Shown here piece after piece: positions 21,132 through 32,019 of a stretch of 64,000 nucleotides of DNA. Position 1 is the first letter of the stretch; each line of letters starts with the position of its first letter. The notes below the pieces were generated by a model, which was given only the letters and a program-made list of their open reading frames with translations, did not search any database and had not been told where the DNA came from. A program made the position numbers and the translations under genes. This DNA is from Botryosphaeria dothidea (taxonomy: Eukaryota > Ascomycota > Dothideomycetes > Botryosphaeriales > Botryosphaeriaceae), in assembly GCA_011503125.2 (NCBI GenBank), contig WWBZ02000009.1, forward strand, positions 372,001 through 436,000, read 5' to 3'.

Positions 21132-22431
21132 TCAAGGTTGGTTAAAGTCAATCACAATGCGACCGGGAACACGGCCTTTCTTGAGATCTTCGACGGATTG
21201 CGGCAATGCACTCAATCCTCGCACTTCACAGATATCCGTAAGCAGTCCTCTTCTGGCAAATTCCAACAGCTCCGTGGCATCCTTCTGCGACCCCATGGCC
21301 GTTCCCATAATCCTCAAGTTGGATAGCGTATACTGAGATGGGTCTGCCCCAAATGTCGTTGGTTTGGGAGCTGTTTGCATTCTTTGATCAGTGTTTCTAT
21401 TCATTTACACTCTCCAGCAGGGGATGAAAGCTTACCCAGGCCGATGCACATAACCACAGCGCCAATTCTTTCACCGACGTAGCTGACAGCATTCGCATAG
21501 CTCTGGTGCGCCGTGACCACAACACCGTGGGCTCCAATACCATCACAAATCGCCTTGACCTCGGCCGTCACATCCGTCGAGGTGGCGAAGTCGACAAAGG
21601 CTTCAGCGCCGCGGCTCAGACCGAGCTTCCTCTTGTCCTCCCCGGAGTCGACGACTACAGGCCTGAAACCCATCGCCTTGGCGAGCTGCACCGCCTGGAT
21701 TCCAACACCGCCACCGCCGCCCGCAATAACAACCCAATTCCCAGTCTTCAGGCTTCCATAAGCCGTCAGACCGCCGCACATGAGGGGCCCGGCGATGTAA
21801 TCAGATACGCCGTCCGGGATTCGAGTGGTATACCTGGCAGGCGCTGTGATATATTGCTGGTACGTGCCTGTCAAATGATGCGAAGAAAAAAAAATTGTCA
21901 GCGTTCGAATCCATTCCACTCTCCGTCCCTCATCTGCGGGCAAAGCATACCAGGGTGGGTAAGGCCGCAGGTGCTGGCCGAGCGGCAGTAATTGTCCCTT
22001 CCCTCGAAGCACTGCTCGCACTCCCCACAGGCGCCGCGGATGGGTTTCACGCCTGCTCTGTCTCCAACCTTCCAGCTCTTGACATTGGCACCTAGCTTGA
22101 CGACGACGCCGGCGCCCTCGTGACCAGCGCTGCGGCAACCGAAGCTGGTCATCTTGACGCCAATTTCTCCGGCCATCAGGTGGATGTCCGAATAGCAGAT
22201 GCCCGTGGCGTTGAGCCGGATGAGTATTTCCTCGGGTCCTGTGAAGCGAGAGCGGTCAGTACTAGTACAAAGAACCTCTCCCATACGCGTACTGAGGGAT
22301 TCGGTGGCAGGTGAGCTCTTACCGGGCTCGGGAACGTCAACGTCCTCAATCTCAACATGGAAACTCGGGCCTTCGTCAACCACGACGCCAGCTTTGCCTT
22401 TCTTCGGGATATCAAAGGCCATGTCTCCCAT
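21132..22431 (-). CDS. Zinc-dependent medium-chain alcohol dehydrogenase
   Basis: The enzyme would oxidise an alcohol to an aldehyde (or the reverse) with NAD(P). There are four exons: 22431-22323, 22238-21951, 21867-21436 and 21370-21132, separated by introns of 84, 83 and 65 nt with GT-AG ends and consistent phase; the product is 355 aa, the normal length. The catalytic zinc site is visible as Cys51 (GICYSD) and His76-Glu77 (AGHEGAG). The structural zinc site is Cys107, Cys110, Cys113 and Cys121 (CGECEQCFEGRDNYC). The nucleotide-binding fold shows VVIAGGGGGVGIQAVQLAKA and then VVVDSGEDKR; an acidic residue after the second strand suggests NAD rather than NADP. The C-terminus is RVPGRIVIDFNQP. 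The gene is head-to-head with an aldehyde dehydrogenase gene 609 bp away, suggesting alcohol-to-acid conversion. Upstream ATGs in the same frame (up to 22581) lie outside the conserved start. Confidence 0.93.
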
Positions 22432-23040
22432 TGTTGATTTGTGTTGGTTTTCCTTGGACGTGTTGTAATTGAGCAAGGTAAGGCTCTGAAAAAGTAGCGC
22501 TCTCATGGAAGCGAAAGCGAGATGCAAGATATAGAAGTACAAACACTGAAGCAGGCTTCTACTGCCGAGGAACCCCGCCATGTGCCTTGTGCACCTATAT
22601 CCGCACTTGGCACGGCTTTGGCTACCGCCGTAAGTTCCGGGATGTCAGGGACATCTCTGCATTAGACACTGTATAACGCGCAGTGTAGTCTGGGTGTGTA
22701 AAGCACTCGGTATCTTGGCAAGGCGCTTGCGGAGTTGAGGATGCTCAATAAGGCAGCTCGCATATCGAGTATGCATGTTGCAAGACATGCCAATGCCCCG
22801 GGGCCCCGCCTACGTGCGCGGTATTGGCCCACTTTCTCCCCCGCCGCCTGCATGGTCGGATCGGATCACCGCGTTCCGTGGACCTGATGCGGGGAAGACC
22901 AGCTCATGCGGGTGAGCATAGTCCCGGTATTCCGTATGCAAGTATGTATAAAGGTAGGAAGGCATGACGTCTGTTTTGTCTCTTACTTAACTGCTGCCAT
23001 AGCCACCTATATCCCTTCATCTGAACTGATTGTAGGAAAC
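22432..23040. promoter_or_regulatory. Shared divergent promoter of the ADH and ALDH genes
   Basis: This 609-bp space separates the two start codons. TATAAA at 22947-22952 lies about 90 bp before the ALDH start and is a good TATA box. A GC-rich core near 22795-22810 (CCCCGGGGCCCC) could bind zinc-finger regulators. No TATA box was seen close to the ADH start. Co-regulation is inferred from the arrangement. Confidence 0.5.
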
Positions 23041-24985
23041 ATGGCTCCCAGCGACTTACCCCTTCTGAGGACACAGCTCTTCATTAATAACGAGGTGCGT
23101 TACCAAACTGTTTGATATGTTATCGAGATTTTCCGCGCCTAGTCTTGATGGCAATTATATCTTGACGTGAGCACAAATGATTGACATCTGCTATAACAGT
23201 ATGTCGACGCCAAGCACAAGGAGACAATCTCGATATACAACCCGGCAGATGAGACGCTCGTCGCAAGTGCCGTCCAGGTAGCCGGCCCCGAAGATATCGA
23301 CGTGGCCGTGGATGGTGCTCTCAAAGCTTTCAAATCTGGACCATGGCGCTCTTTCACTTCCGCCCAGAGAGCGGAATGCATGAATAAGCTAGCCGATTTG
23401 ATTGAAGAGCACGCCGAGGAGCTCCACAGGCTGGAGACTGTGGCAATGGGCGCTCTGCCTGCCTTACGCTCGATTACGCTCAAGATCACAGCCGACTCTT
23501 GGCGATGTAGGTGGCTTCCTTTCGTCGATTACAAGCCATGCGTGGACACAGAAAGATGACGGGAGAAAATCGAACAGCTAATGTTAAAGCACAGATTACG
23601 CTGGTTGGGCCGGTAAGATTGCCGGCCAAACGTTTCCTTCTGAGAATGGAGGTCCTTTCAGGATCGTTACCTATGAGCCGTTAGGCGTATGCGCGGGCAT
23701 TGGTCCGTGGAACGGAAGCCATAGGTCAGCAAGAAAAAAAAAGAAAAAAGCCTTTAGTATGTTGACTAGCCCTACTAACCTTGTATGAACAGTACATTTG
23801 CATGGAAGGCTGGACCAGCTCTGGCAGCTGGAAATACGGTACGTACAGTCCATATCATAAGGATATCCGAACACGACTCAATTTTCACTGACAACAATCA
23901 CAGGTCGTGTTCAAGAGTTCCGAAAAGAGTCCTCTCGGCCTTGCTGCCATGGGAGAGCTTATCAAGAAAGCCGGCTTCCCTCCTGGCGTAATCCAACTCG
24001 TCTCTGGAGGCGGTGCTACTGGGGCCCTTCTTGCGCAGCACATGAAGGTCGCTAAGGTCAGCTTCACCGGATCCGTTGCAACCGGAAAGAAGATCCAGGA
24101 AATGGCCCTCAAGAGCAACATGAAGCGTTGCACCCTCGAGCTCGGTGGCAAGTCGCCGGCAATTGTCTTCAATGATGCGGACATCGAGAATGCTGTGAAC
24201 TTGTGAGTCCGAAATATTCCGTTTGGACGTCGCCCGCCCTCGGTCGTGCCGTTTGCTGACCAGGCATTCAATGCGTAGCTGCACGATTGGTCTCACCATG
24301 AACTCTGGGCAGGTCTGCATCGGCACGTTACCACTGTCCTCAAACCCGCATTAATAGCACTGACTTAAGAGACAGCATCGTCAAGAATCTTTGTCCAAAA
24401 GGAAATCGCTCCCAAGTTCATTGAGGCGCTCACTGCCTCTTTCCACAAAGCGTCGGGCACCATCGGTCCCCTCGCAGACCGATCCCAATACGACCGCGTC
24501 ATGTCGTTCATCGAGGCCGGCAAGAAGGAGGCCGAGTTAGCTGCGGGAGGCTCTCGCGTCGGTGGGAAGGGCTACTTTGTCGAGCCAACTCTGTTCGTGA
24601 ACCCGGGTCTCGACGCCTCGATCTACAAGCAGGAGATTTTCGGTCCCGTAGGTACCGTCTGCACGTTCGAGACGGAGGAGGAGGTCATCGAAGAGGCGAA
24701 TAACACCCTCTTCGGTCTCTCAGGTAGGTGGTCGTGTCCACTCCTTTGCCGTCCAGTAGATGGGTGTTTCTGACGCGAGCAACAGCAACCTTGTACACAG
24801 CATCAATTTCCCGTGCCCTGCGGGTGGCCTCTGCGCTCGAGTCAGGTACGGTTGGAGTGAACACATTCTTCTTTCCGGAGGTCCAGGCTCCGTTTGGCGG
24901 GTGGAAGGAGAGTGGTTTAGGCCGCGAGTTGGGACGTGAAGGCATCATGCATTACTTGGAGTCGAAGACGATCCAGGTCAAGTGA
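23041..24985 (+). CDS. Aldehyde dehydrogenase (NAD-type, cytosolic), with a GC-AG intron
   Basis: The enzyme oxidises an aldehyde to its carboxylic acid. Eight exons restore one frame: 23041-23094, 23200-23506, 23595-23724, 23793-23838, 23904-24202, 24279-24322, 24376-24723 and 24786-24985. The product is 475 aa, slightly short for the family. Catalytic residues are Glu258 (CTLELGGKSP) and Cys292 (MNSGQVC), 34 apart as in known ALDHs. The cofactor loop shows FTGSVATGKKI, and the C-terminal part has EIFGPV and PFGGWKESGLGRELG. The sixth intron (24323-24375) begins GCACGT rather than GT; only this choice joins VCI to ASSRIFVQ, and a CTGAC branch site precedes its AG. No mitochondrial presequence is present. 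Position 112-130 (VAMGALPALRSITLKITAD) looks somewhat diverged from the usual helix. The gene faces an alcohol dehydrogenase, so the two may act in series; the substrate is unknown. Confidence 0.92.
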
Positions 24986-26870
24986 GTTGCTGCTCGGTTT
25001 CTTGAAAAGAGGATCTTTGCTGACATAGCTCCCCTTCGAAAAGCATGAACGTTTGAAGGAATGTGGCGTGAAAACATTTTTCTGTTTCCTTTACCGTATC
25101 ATTAGTAACGTTCTCTTTACATGTGTGTGTATTTGAGTAAAACCCCGTTATCCAACTCTCTCAAGCCTTACACATTTCCTATACTGACAGAGAACATGCT
25201 CCATCAGTTTCACTATTTTATTTTGAGTGCATTTTGTCTAAGAACTTCACATATAAGATGCATTTTCTTATCAGAATGGTATCAGCCATGCTTGTGACCT
25301 CCCTGGCAAAGTCGATCGGCATGGGACTGCTGCCATGACAAGACACAGTGGCAACCACGAAAGCATGATGTTCCTCGCCAAAAGAATCAAATTCCTGCCA
25401 CAGAGTCGTATGCAGAACGCTACACTTTTCTCCGTAGCCACCTGAATCTCTATCGCCCTCCACGAGGAACCTCGTCCTCGCCTTCCCGCACGCGCTAGGA
25501 CCGCCCACCACTCACCGCGTGCCCTCCACAAACTAAGCCAACCCCACACGCGCCCCCACCCAGCAAATGGACCACGCGCAACATGCCATCGCCCCCCCCC
25601 CACGACCTTTTCTACAAAAGCCCCACCACCATACCAACCAACACCTCTTCCTCCACCGCAAAAGGGTAAAACAGAAAGGCAGCACACCACGCATTAGTTC
25701 TCAAGAGATTCACTGCTCTGCTGGCCCCTCCCTCCCCCTTTCACGCCTTGTCCACCTCCCTACTTTTGACCTCACGATCATAAGCCGCGACTTCGTCTGC
25801 TTGTCGTGTCGGCCGAAAGTGGTGGCGCGTTCCTTCCGCTTAGGTGGGGAAGTGTGATATCGAAGTTGGGGGACTTGGAAAAGAGGGGAGCACTAGTAGC
25901 GGTGGTGGTCGTGGTGGCGATAGTAGAGCACGAGCACAACACTCGCTTCTGCTGCTTCTGCTGTCACCACGAAATCTTCACTGAGGACTGTGTGTTTGGT
26001 GTTGCACCTTTTTTCTGTCGCAACAATCGAAGAGATTAACTGGTCGTGCCTCTTCTGTTGGTCTTGCCTTCGTCCCGTCTTCTTTTCGTCCCGGGTCTTG
26101 GTGGATAGCTAGGAAGGCTGCTTTTCATGATTATGCTGTGCGTCACAAGCAAATTTTTAGCGGATCGCATATGAAGTGACTCAAGTAGGTAGAAAATGAG
26201 TAGCTATTTGGTGTCAAGAGCGTGATCATCTCAATCCGAGCGCAGCGCTTTCAAAGCATACGCTACTCCAACTGTATGGACACGAAAGCCAAAAGACGAA
26301 GTAATCATGCATTTTGACGTCCTGATTACTATTTTCGGCTCCTGCAATGACGCCATTTCGTCCGCGTCAGCGGGGGGACGGCTTGGACGTGGCGCTTACC
26401 GGTACCGGCGGCAGAAAGGGTCGAAGCGGATGCTCACGGAACCACAAGTTAGGAACGGGCGGACTGACGATAGACTAATGCTCATGGACGTAGTTTATCC
26501 AATCCTTCGGAGCTAGCGGTGATAAGTACTCCATGACAGCTGAGGCAAGCTAACGTCAGTCCTCGGTCAGTGAGCAGAACCTCAATTCTTCAACAATCAC
26601 TCAAGTCCTTGTACACACACAAATCGTAGGTAATTCATACTCAATGCTTGGGAATTGCATTGCATCTCTCTTTTTTGTTCCACTTCGAAGGGAAAAAAAC
26701 CTACGCTATGCCATAGGCCATCCCCTCAAACCCTTCCCCGAACACAACTCCTGTGCAGAAGAGCTGTGTCTGAGGCATGCATCGGAAACCCGTTTCAAAA
26801 AACAAGCCAGAAACCCTTGTGAAGAAAATCCTTATCGTTACCGCGCTCCCAGCATCCCGACGACATCCGC
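24986..26870. other. Gene-free stretch between ALDH and RPS2
   Basis: The two flanking genes converge here, so both 3' flanks lie in this stretch. A C-rich segment (25500-25640, with a C10 run near 25590) and an AT-richer part (26100-26850) are seen. No gene, RNA or repeat was recognised. Confidence 0.5.
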
Positions 26871-27906
26871 TTAGTACTTCTTGCCCTCGCGGAGGACGTC
26901 GCTGAACTCCTCCAGCGGGCTCCTGATGAGCTTGGTCTCCCTCCAGAGGTTGGGGGTGAGGAAGCCGTAGGAGTTGGTGACGGCGGTGAAGGTGGCCTTG
27001 AGGGTGTTCTCGAGGGTCTTGGTGGAACCGGCGGAGGCGGTGTAGGCGTCCTGGACACCAGCAAGCTGCAAGAGACGCTTGACGGCGGGGGAGGCGACAA
27101 GACCGGTACCGCGGGGAGCGGGAATGAGCTGCGATTTGATCAGTTTGATGCTCCAGAGCCGGAATTTTGTTGTCCAGTCCCGGAGAATGGGGTTTACTTA
27201 CACGGACGGTGACGGAACCGCACTTGCCGGAGGTCTTGGTGGGCAGAGAGTGGGGCTCACCGAGGTTGGAACCCCAGTAACCTCTCCTGATGGGAACAAC
27301 GCTGAGCTTGGCGATGATGATGGCGGCGCGGATGGCAGTCGCGACTTCCTTGGAGGTCTTGATACCAAGACCGATGTGGCCCTCAGAGTCACCAATGACA
27401 ACGATGGCCTTGAAGCGGGTGCGCTGACCGGCACGGGTCTGCTTCTGGACGGGCTTGATCTGTAGTTCCGAGGCGCATTAGTCTCCAGTCTTTATCCAGT
27501 TGTCCCATAACGCATCTCAAGCTCCGCAAATTTCCAAACGCGTCCAAGACATTCCCCCGAAGCCGGTCTCTCCTTCATTCTAGCCTGACCAGTCCAGATA
27601 AAAAAAATAGTTGCTTTGGCTCACCTTCATGACCTCATCCTTGAGCTTGGGGAGGAAGAAGTCGATGATCTGGAACTCCTTGATGGGCAGAGAGTGGAGG
27701 TAGATCTCCTCCATGCTCTTGATCTTGCCGGCCTTCACGAGACGGCCGAGCTTGGTGACGGGCTGCCACTCCTTCTCCTCGTTCTGCCTGCCACCGCGGC
27801 GGCCGCGGCCACGGCCACGTCCACGGCCACGGTCACCACCACGGCTACCGAAACCACCACGGGCAGGAGCAGCAGCGCCGGCGGCGGGAGCAGGTGCGTC
27901 GGCCAT
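26871..27906 (-). CDS. rps2: Small ribosomal subunit protein uS5 (40S ribosomal protein S2)
   Basis: This is a core component of the 40S subunit near the mRNA entry and decoding region. Exons are 27906-27625, 27459-27202 and 27128-26871; introns are 165 and 73 nt, both phase 0 with GT-AG ends. The product is 265 aa, the expected eukaryotic size. The N-terminus carries an Arg-Gly array ([20 protein letters not shown]), in other fungi a target of arginine methylation. The S5 RNA-binding domain follows ([18 protein letters not shown], then [20 protein letters not shown]) and then the C-terminal S5 domain ([40 protein letters not shown]). It ends VLREGKKY. The long first intron is typical of fungal ribosomal protein genes. 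Confidence 0.97.
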
Positions 27907-29038
27907 TGTTGCGAGAGTCTAGGGAGGATGCGGTGGGTTTTTAGAGAGGCGAGGTCCCGCGTCTGCTTATAGAGAAGAAATTGAAATTAGCCCCAATTCG
28001 GAATATGCGCAGCGCGTGCGATGCGGTCGAGTGGTGCAGGTGCAGAGGTGACTGCGCAGAGAAGGGTCGATCACATACTGGGTGTTGTTGCTGGCGTCGG
28101 CTCGTCGTCGTCGTCGGAGGCAGAAAGTGAGAGTCGCTCAAATCGAAAAGCTGTGTGGGCGGGTTCGGGGCGCTCGGACCATCGCAGCCGAGTGCCCTGC
28201 GCTAATCCACATGTGGCTATCTAAGCGCACTATTTCCGTCGCCTGATTGGCCCGGCGGGGCTCAAGCCACCACCTCCTCCAACCTTTCCCACCAACAGAG
28301 ACATCACACACGACTGCGCAACCTCGTCCAGCTCGCCCCGCATTGGCAGACAATCCTTTCTCTAGCTCCGCCTTGGCAATATTCTCACGCGAAACATCCG
28401 GGTCACGCGATCTCGAAGACCAGTATTCGACATTACACACAACCATTATTGTACAAAGCCGAACTTCAAGACAACACCCTGCATCCGGCACACAGCAAAA
28501 CAGAGTCGCAAGCGCGCTTCTTTCTTTCTTGACGCTAAAACCTCGACACACTGCACCGCACCGCACCGCATCCAGCTGAAAGGACACCGGTGCGAGCCCA
28601 ACCCAAAAAAGAATTAACTCGATGAGATTGTTGAGTCCGATTGTCGCGCGTGCCTCATCAGCAGAGGGAGAAATTACGAAGCCAAATCGTACTCCAGCTA
28701 ACTCCGTCGCGCCAAGAGTTCTGTGAGAAGTTCCACCAAAAAACCCATGCAGAGAGTGCATACACCGAAGGTCAGAGTCTTGGCGCCGCGCCTACTACAT
28801 CCGTTCGCGTACATTCCGTCTTCCGTCCGCCATCTACTCGTTCGTGAAGTTCTGAAATCGTTCCAATAGCACGATGTGTGAAACCGTACGTTGATGCGTC
28901 TACCGTGGCAAAAACCCCGCCGTCTTGCTTAGGCGTGTCTCCGTGAAGCCATCACATGTCATCGACTAATCTCTGTACACTCGGGTGTTGTGGATGCGGA
29001 ATGTCGAGCCCACCGCCGTGCAGGACCGCGTACATCAT
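27907..29038. other. RPS2 promoter side and PPZ 3' flank
   Basis: The first several hundred bases are the presumed promoter and leader of the minus-strand RPS2 gene, which should be strong and constitutive. On the other side lies the 3' flank of the minus-strand phosphatase gene. Open frames here are not gene-like. Confidence 0.45.
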
Positions 29039-30731
29039 TTAGTAAGATTGTGGGTACTGGTTGGCCGGCTGTATGACGTATTGCTGTCAGATCACAATCA
29101 CTAAACCGGAAGAGAATCACTTACCGGACTGTTGAGCATGCTCTGTCTCTTGTTCCTGCCCTTCTTGATGTGGCTCTTCAGAGCACTCGAATCCAGAGGC
29201 TTGAGCAGTTCGAAACTGCAGAGGAGTTCTGCAGATACAGACATAACAGCTCCCCAGTTGTCGAATTCACCGCAGTACTACCAACACGTTAGCTTACGAG
29301 AGATCAACACAGGACCCAGGCTGGACTCACGTTAGGTGCTGAGAAGACCGTCACCAAAATTCGATCGTTGAAAAACTCGTATCCATCTTCGACAACCATG
29401 TGTGCACGGCAAACAAGGTCGAAATCATGCCGTTGCAAGAATTCCATGATGACCTTCTTGCCAAAACAGTAACTGACTCCTCTCTCATTTGCCTCCCAGT
29501 CATTATCCATATCCGCAGGGTCACTCCACAATAGATCATTCAGAAGACCGTAGTCGGGGACGTCAGTCGGCCTAGCAATCTGGCGAATGTCGTCCATGTG
29601 CGACAAACTGGGTGAAAGACCTCCATGGACACAGAAGATCTTTCCTGCGACAATTGCTGCAATCGGGAGCGTATTGAACGTGTCCACGAATGCTTTCCAG
29701 ACCTTGACATTGCACCTGCGCTTGCACTCATCGTAGAAGCCATAGACACGCGTGACGTTGGCACATTCGTGGTTGCCGCGGAGGAGGAAGAAGTTCTCGG
29801 GAAACTTCAGCTTGTAGCACAAAAGAAGCAGAATCGTCTCCAAGCTTTGCTTGCCCCGGTCGACATAATCACCCAAAAACAGGTAGTTGGAACTGGGCGG
29901 GAAACCACACATCTCGAACATTCTGATGAGGTCCGTGTATTGCCCGTGCACATCACCAACAATCTTGACTGGCGGTGAAAGTTCAAGGAGCGCGGGTTGC
30001 GACAGGAAAAGCTCCCGGGCGGCCTGGCAGATAGCAAAAATCTCAGCGTTCTTCAGACACACCGTCTTGGTGACCTTTGCCGAGTATCCAGCGTCCAGCA
30101 ACCTGGAAATCATGTCGTCAATGTCAATAGACTTGGGAGCGCCCAGTTCCATGGTTGGCGACCCGTTCTCGGGCTGGGCCTCAGCTGCCCTGGGAATTGG
30201 CTGGTCCTTCTTCAACAGGATCGACTCTTTGGGCCGCTGGAGCGCGGAAGGCGGCGGCAAACCGGTGGGAGGCGCATCGGAAACGTGATCAACTTCGCCC
30301 ATCCGCTGGGCCTGATCCACAGACTCATGTCCGTGGCCTACGGTTGCCGACTGCGTGGGCGACGGCGGCGGCTGGTCGCTATCAGACACGGCATCCTCCC
30401 GCGACGGGGTCGACTCAAGATTGGGCGGCGGTGCCGACGCACTCGAGCCTGACCGCTTGTGGGCACTGTTGGCACTGTCGATAGCAGACTTTGCGGAGGG
30501 CGAGTCCGTCTTCACCAGGTTGTTTATGCTGGTCGAGCTGTCGGCGCTGAGACCCTGCATGGAATTGCGCGGGCTGTCGGTCTTCGTGTTCGTGCCGGGG
30601 ATCTTGTTGCGGATCGAGTTCCTTATCGAGCGCGTCGACTCCTTCGTATCGGAGCGCGAGAACGAGGCGTAGCCATCGCGGTCCAGCTGAGGGCCGTTCC
30701 CGTCGCCCTTCTTCGACGGGGTGTTGCCCAT
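29039..30731 (-). CDS. ppz1: PPZ-type serine/threonine protein phosphatase
   Basis: This is a fungal PP1-like catalytic subunit; in yeasts PPZ enzymes control K+ homeostasis, salt tolerance and cell integrity. Exons are 30731-29331, 29277-29125 and 29083-29039, with introns of 53 and 41 nt, all phase 0; the product is 532 aa. The second intron is unusually short, so that border is less sure. The first ~200 residues are a Ser/Pro-rich disordered extension beginning MGNTPSKK, a classic N-myristoylation signal, which separates PPZ from PP1 proper. The catalytic domain shows the metal and phosphate motifs [36 protein letters not shown] and [10 protein letters not shown], and after the first intron joins [17 protein letters not shown]. 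The exon 2 part [18 protein letters not shown] is a PP1/PPZ tail. It should act in the cytoplasm and at the plasma membrane. Confidence 0.93.
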
Positions 30732-32019
30732 AGTGGTGCGGGTGCGGAGCGGGCTTGGCTGGGGGGTTCGTTGTGGACGAGGCTCTGAAGGTTCTGGCGG
30801 AGCGGCTCGGCGGGTTCTATGGAGGCCTGTAGAGGCGCGAGAGGAATGCGAGGAAGCAGCCTTCGACCGACGCTGTGCAGATCGTGTGCACAGGGCAGGG
30901 ACCGGCGGCGGAGGAGTGAGGTAGGAGCGTGTGGAGCGAGGAGGGACGTTGAAGCCGGCGTCGAGCCAGGGTCGGTGCGGGCAGCTAGGTGCTGAGGTGC
31001 CGGATGTTGGAGGGCATGTGAGAGGTGAATGGTGGAGCGTTGCTGGTGCTGGGTGCTGGGTGCGTGCTCGGGCGCTTGGTGACGGTGGACGGGCAGTGCA
31101 GCGTTCAAGGTAGTTTGTGGAGTTGGGCGCCTCGTTAACTTCTGCCGAGCCCCGGAGACGGAGGGGGAAACGCGTGCCGGCAGCTGGTACTTAGCCGTGC
31201 AGCGGCTTGGGCGTGTGCTTCGCAAGAGCGCGGGTGCGACGCTGGGCTCTGCAGCAGACTTCTAGACGGCGCTGCGCCTGGACGGATGACGATGGAGCTC
31301 CACGGACGGACCAGGCCAGACGTGCAACGCGGGCCTGCCATCAGCACCTTTGTCAACATCGACCGCGCACGGGCCGCCTTCGGCCGTTCCTATCGCCGCG
31401 CGGGACTCTCGTTCCTCTGCATACGCGGACTTTGCGGCCGTTTGCTTGCGCGACTTGTGCCGATTGCGCCGCTGCCTGCTCTCAGATGTGCCTACCGTCT
31501 TTGCCTCACCGGCGGCCCCCTGCTGCGCCGATTGCTGCCGCAGCCCTCTGCCCCAGGGCCCAGGGCCCAGGGCCCAGCGCAGCCTAATCATGCACTCTGA
31601 CACACTTCCCGCAAGGCACACCTCAGGTGCTGTTGTTGCTGCATCTGCTGCACATGCGCCGCTTCCTCGCCACCGACCAGCGCAGCAGCTCCCCCGCACG
31701 CCGGCATCTCCCTCTCAGCAGTTCGTTTCGCGCAAGCCGGTGACGTTTTGCCCTTGGCGGTCTCGTGCCTACTCGCATCTGGACCGGTGACGTCCAGTCG
31801 CCGCCGCCAATCCGTGACGCGCATGGAGAAAGCTTAGCTGGCGTGAAACGCCGAACATCGTGGCCCAATGGGTTTCCCCGTAGCCTGCACATCTTATTAT
31901 TCCTAAGACCGCAGGTCAAATATCCCTTGTACAGAGTGTTCAAGATGCCGCCGCTAGCAAACGAGCCGTAAATCCCGCAGGAGCCCAACTCCCCCCCGAA
32001 ATGCCTCTTCCTTCCCTTT
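30732..32019. other. Gene-free stretch between PPZ and the mitochondrial ALDH
   Basis: It covers the PPZ promoter (adjoining 30731) and the 3' flank of the ALDH gene. Three tandem copies of AGGGCCC occupy 31555-31575. Nothing else was recognised. Confidence 0.45.
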
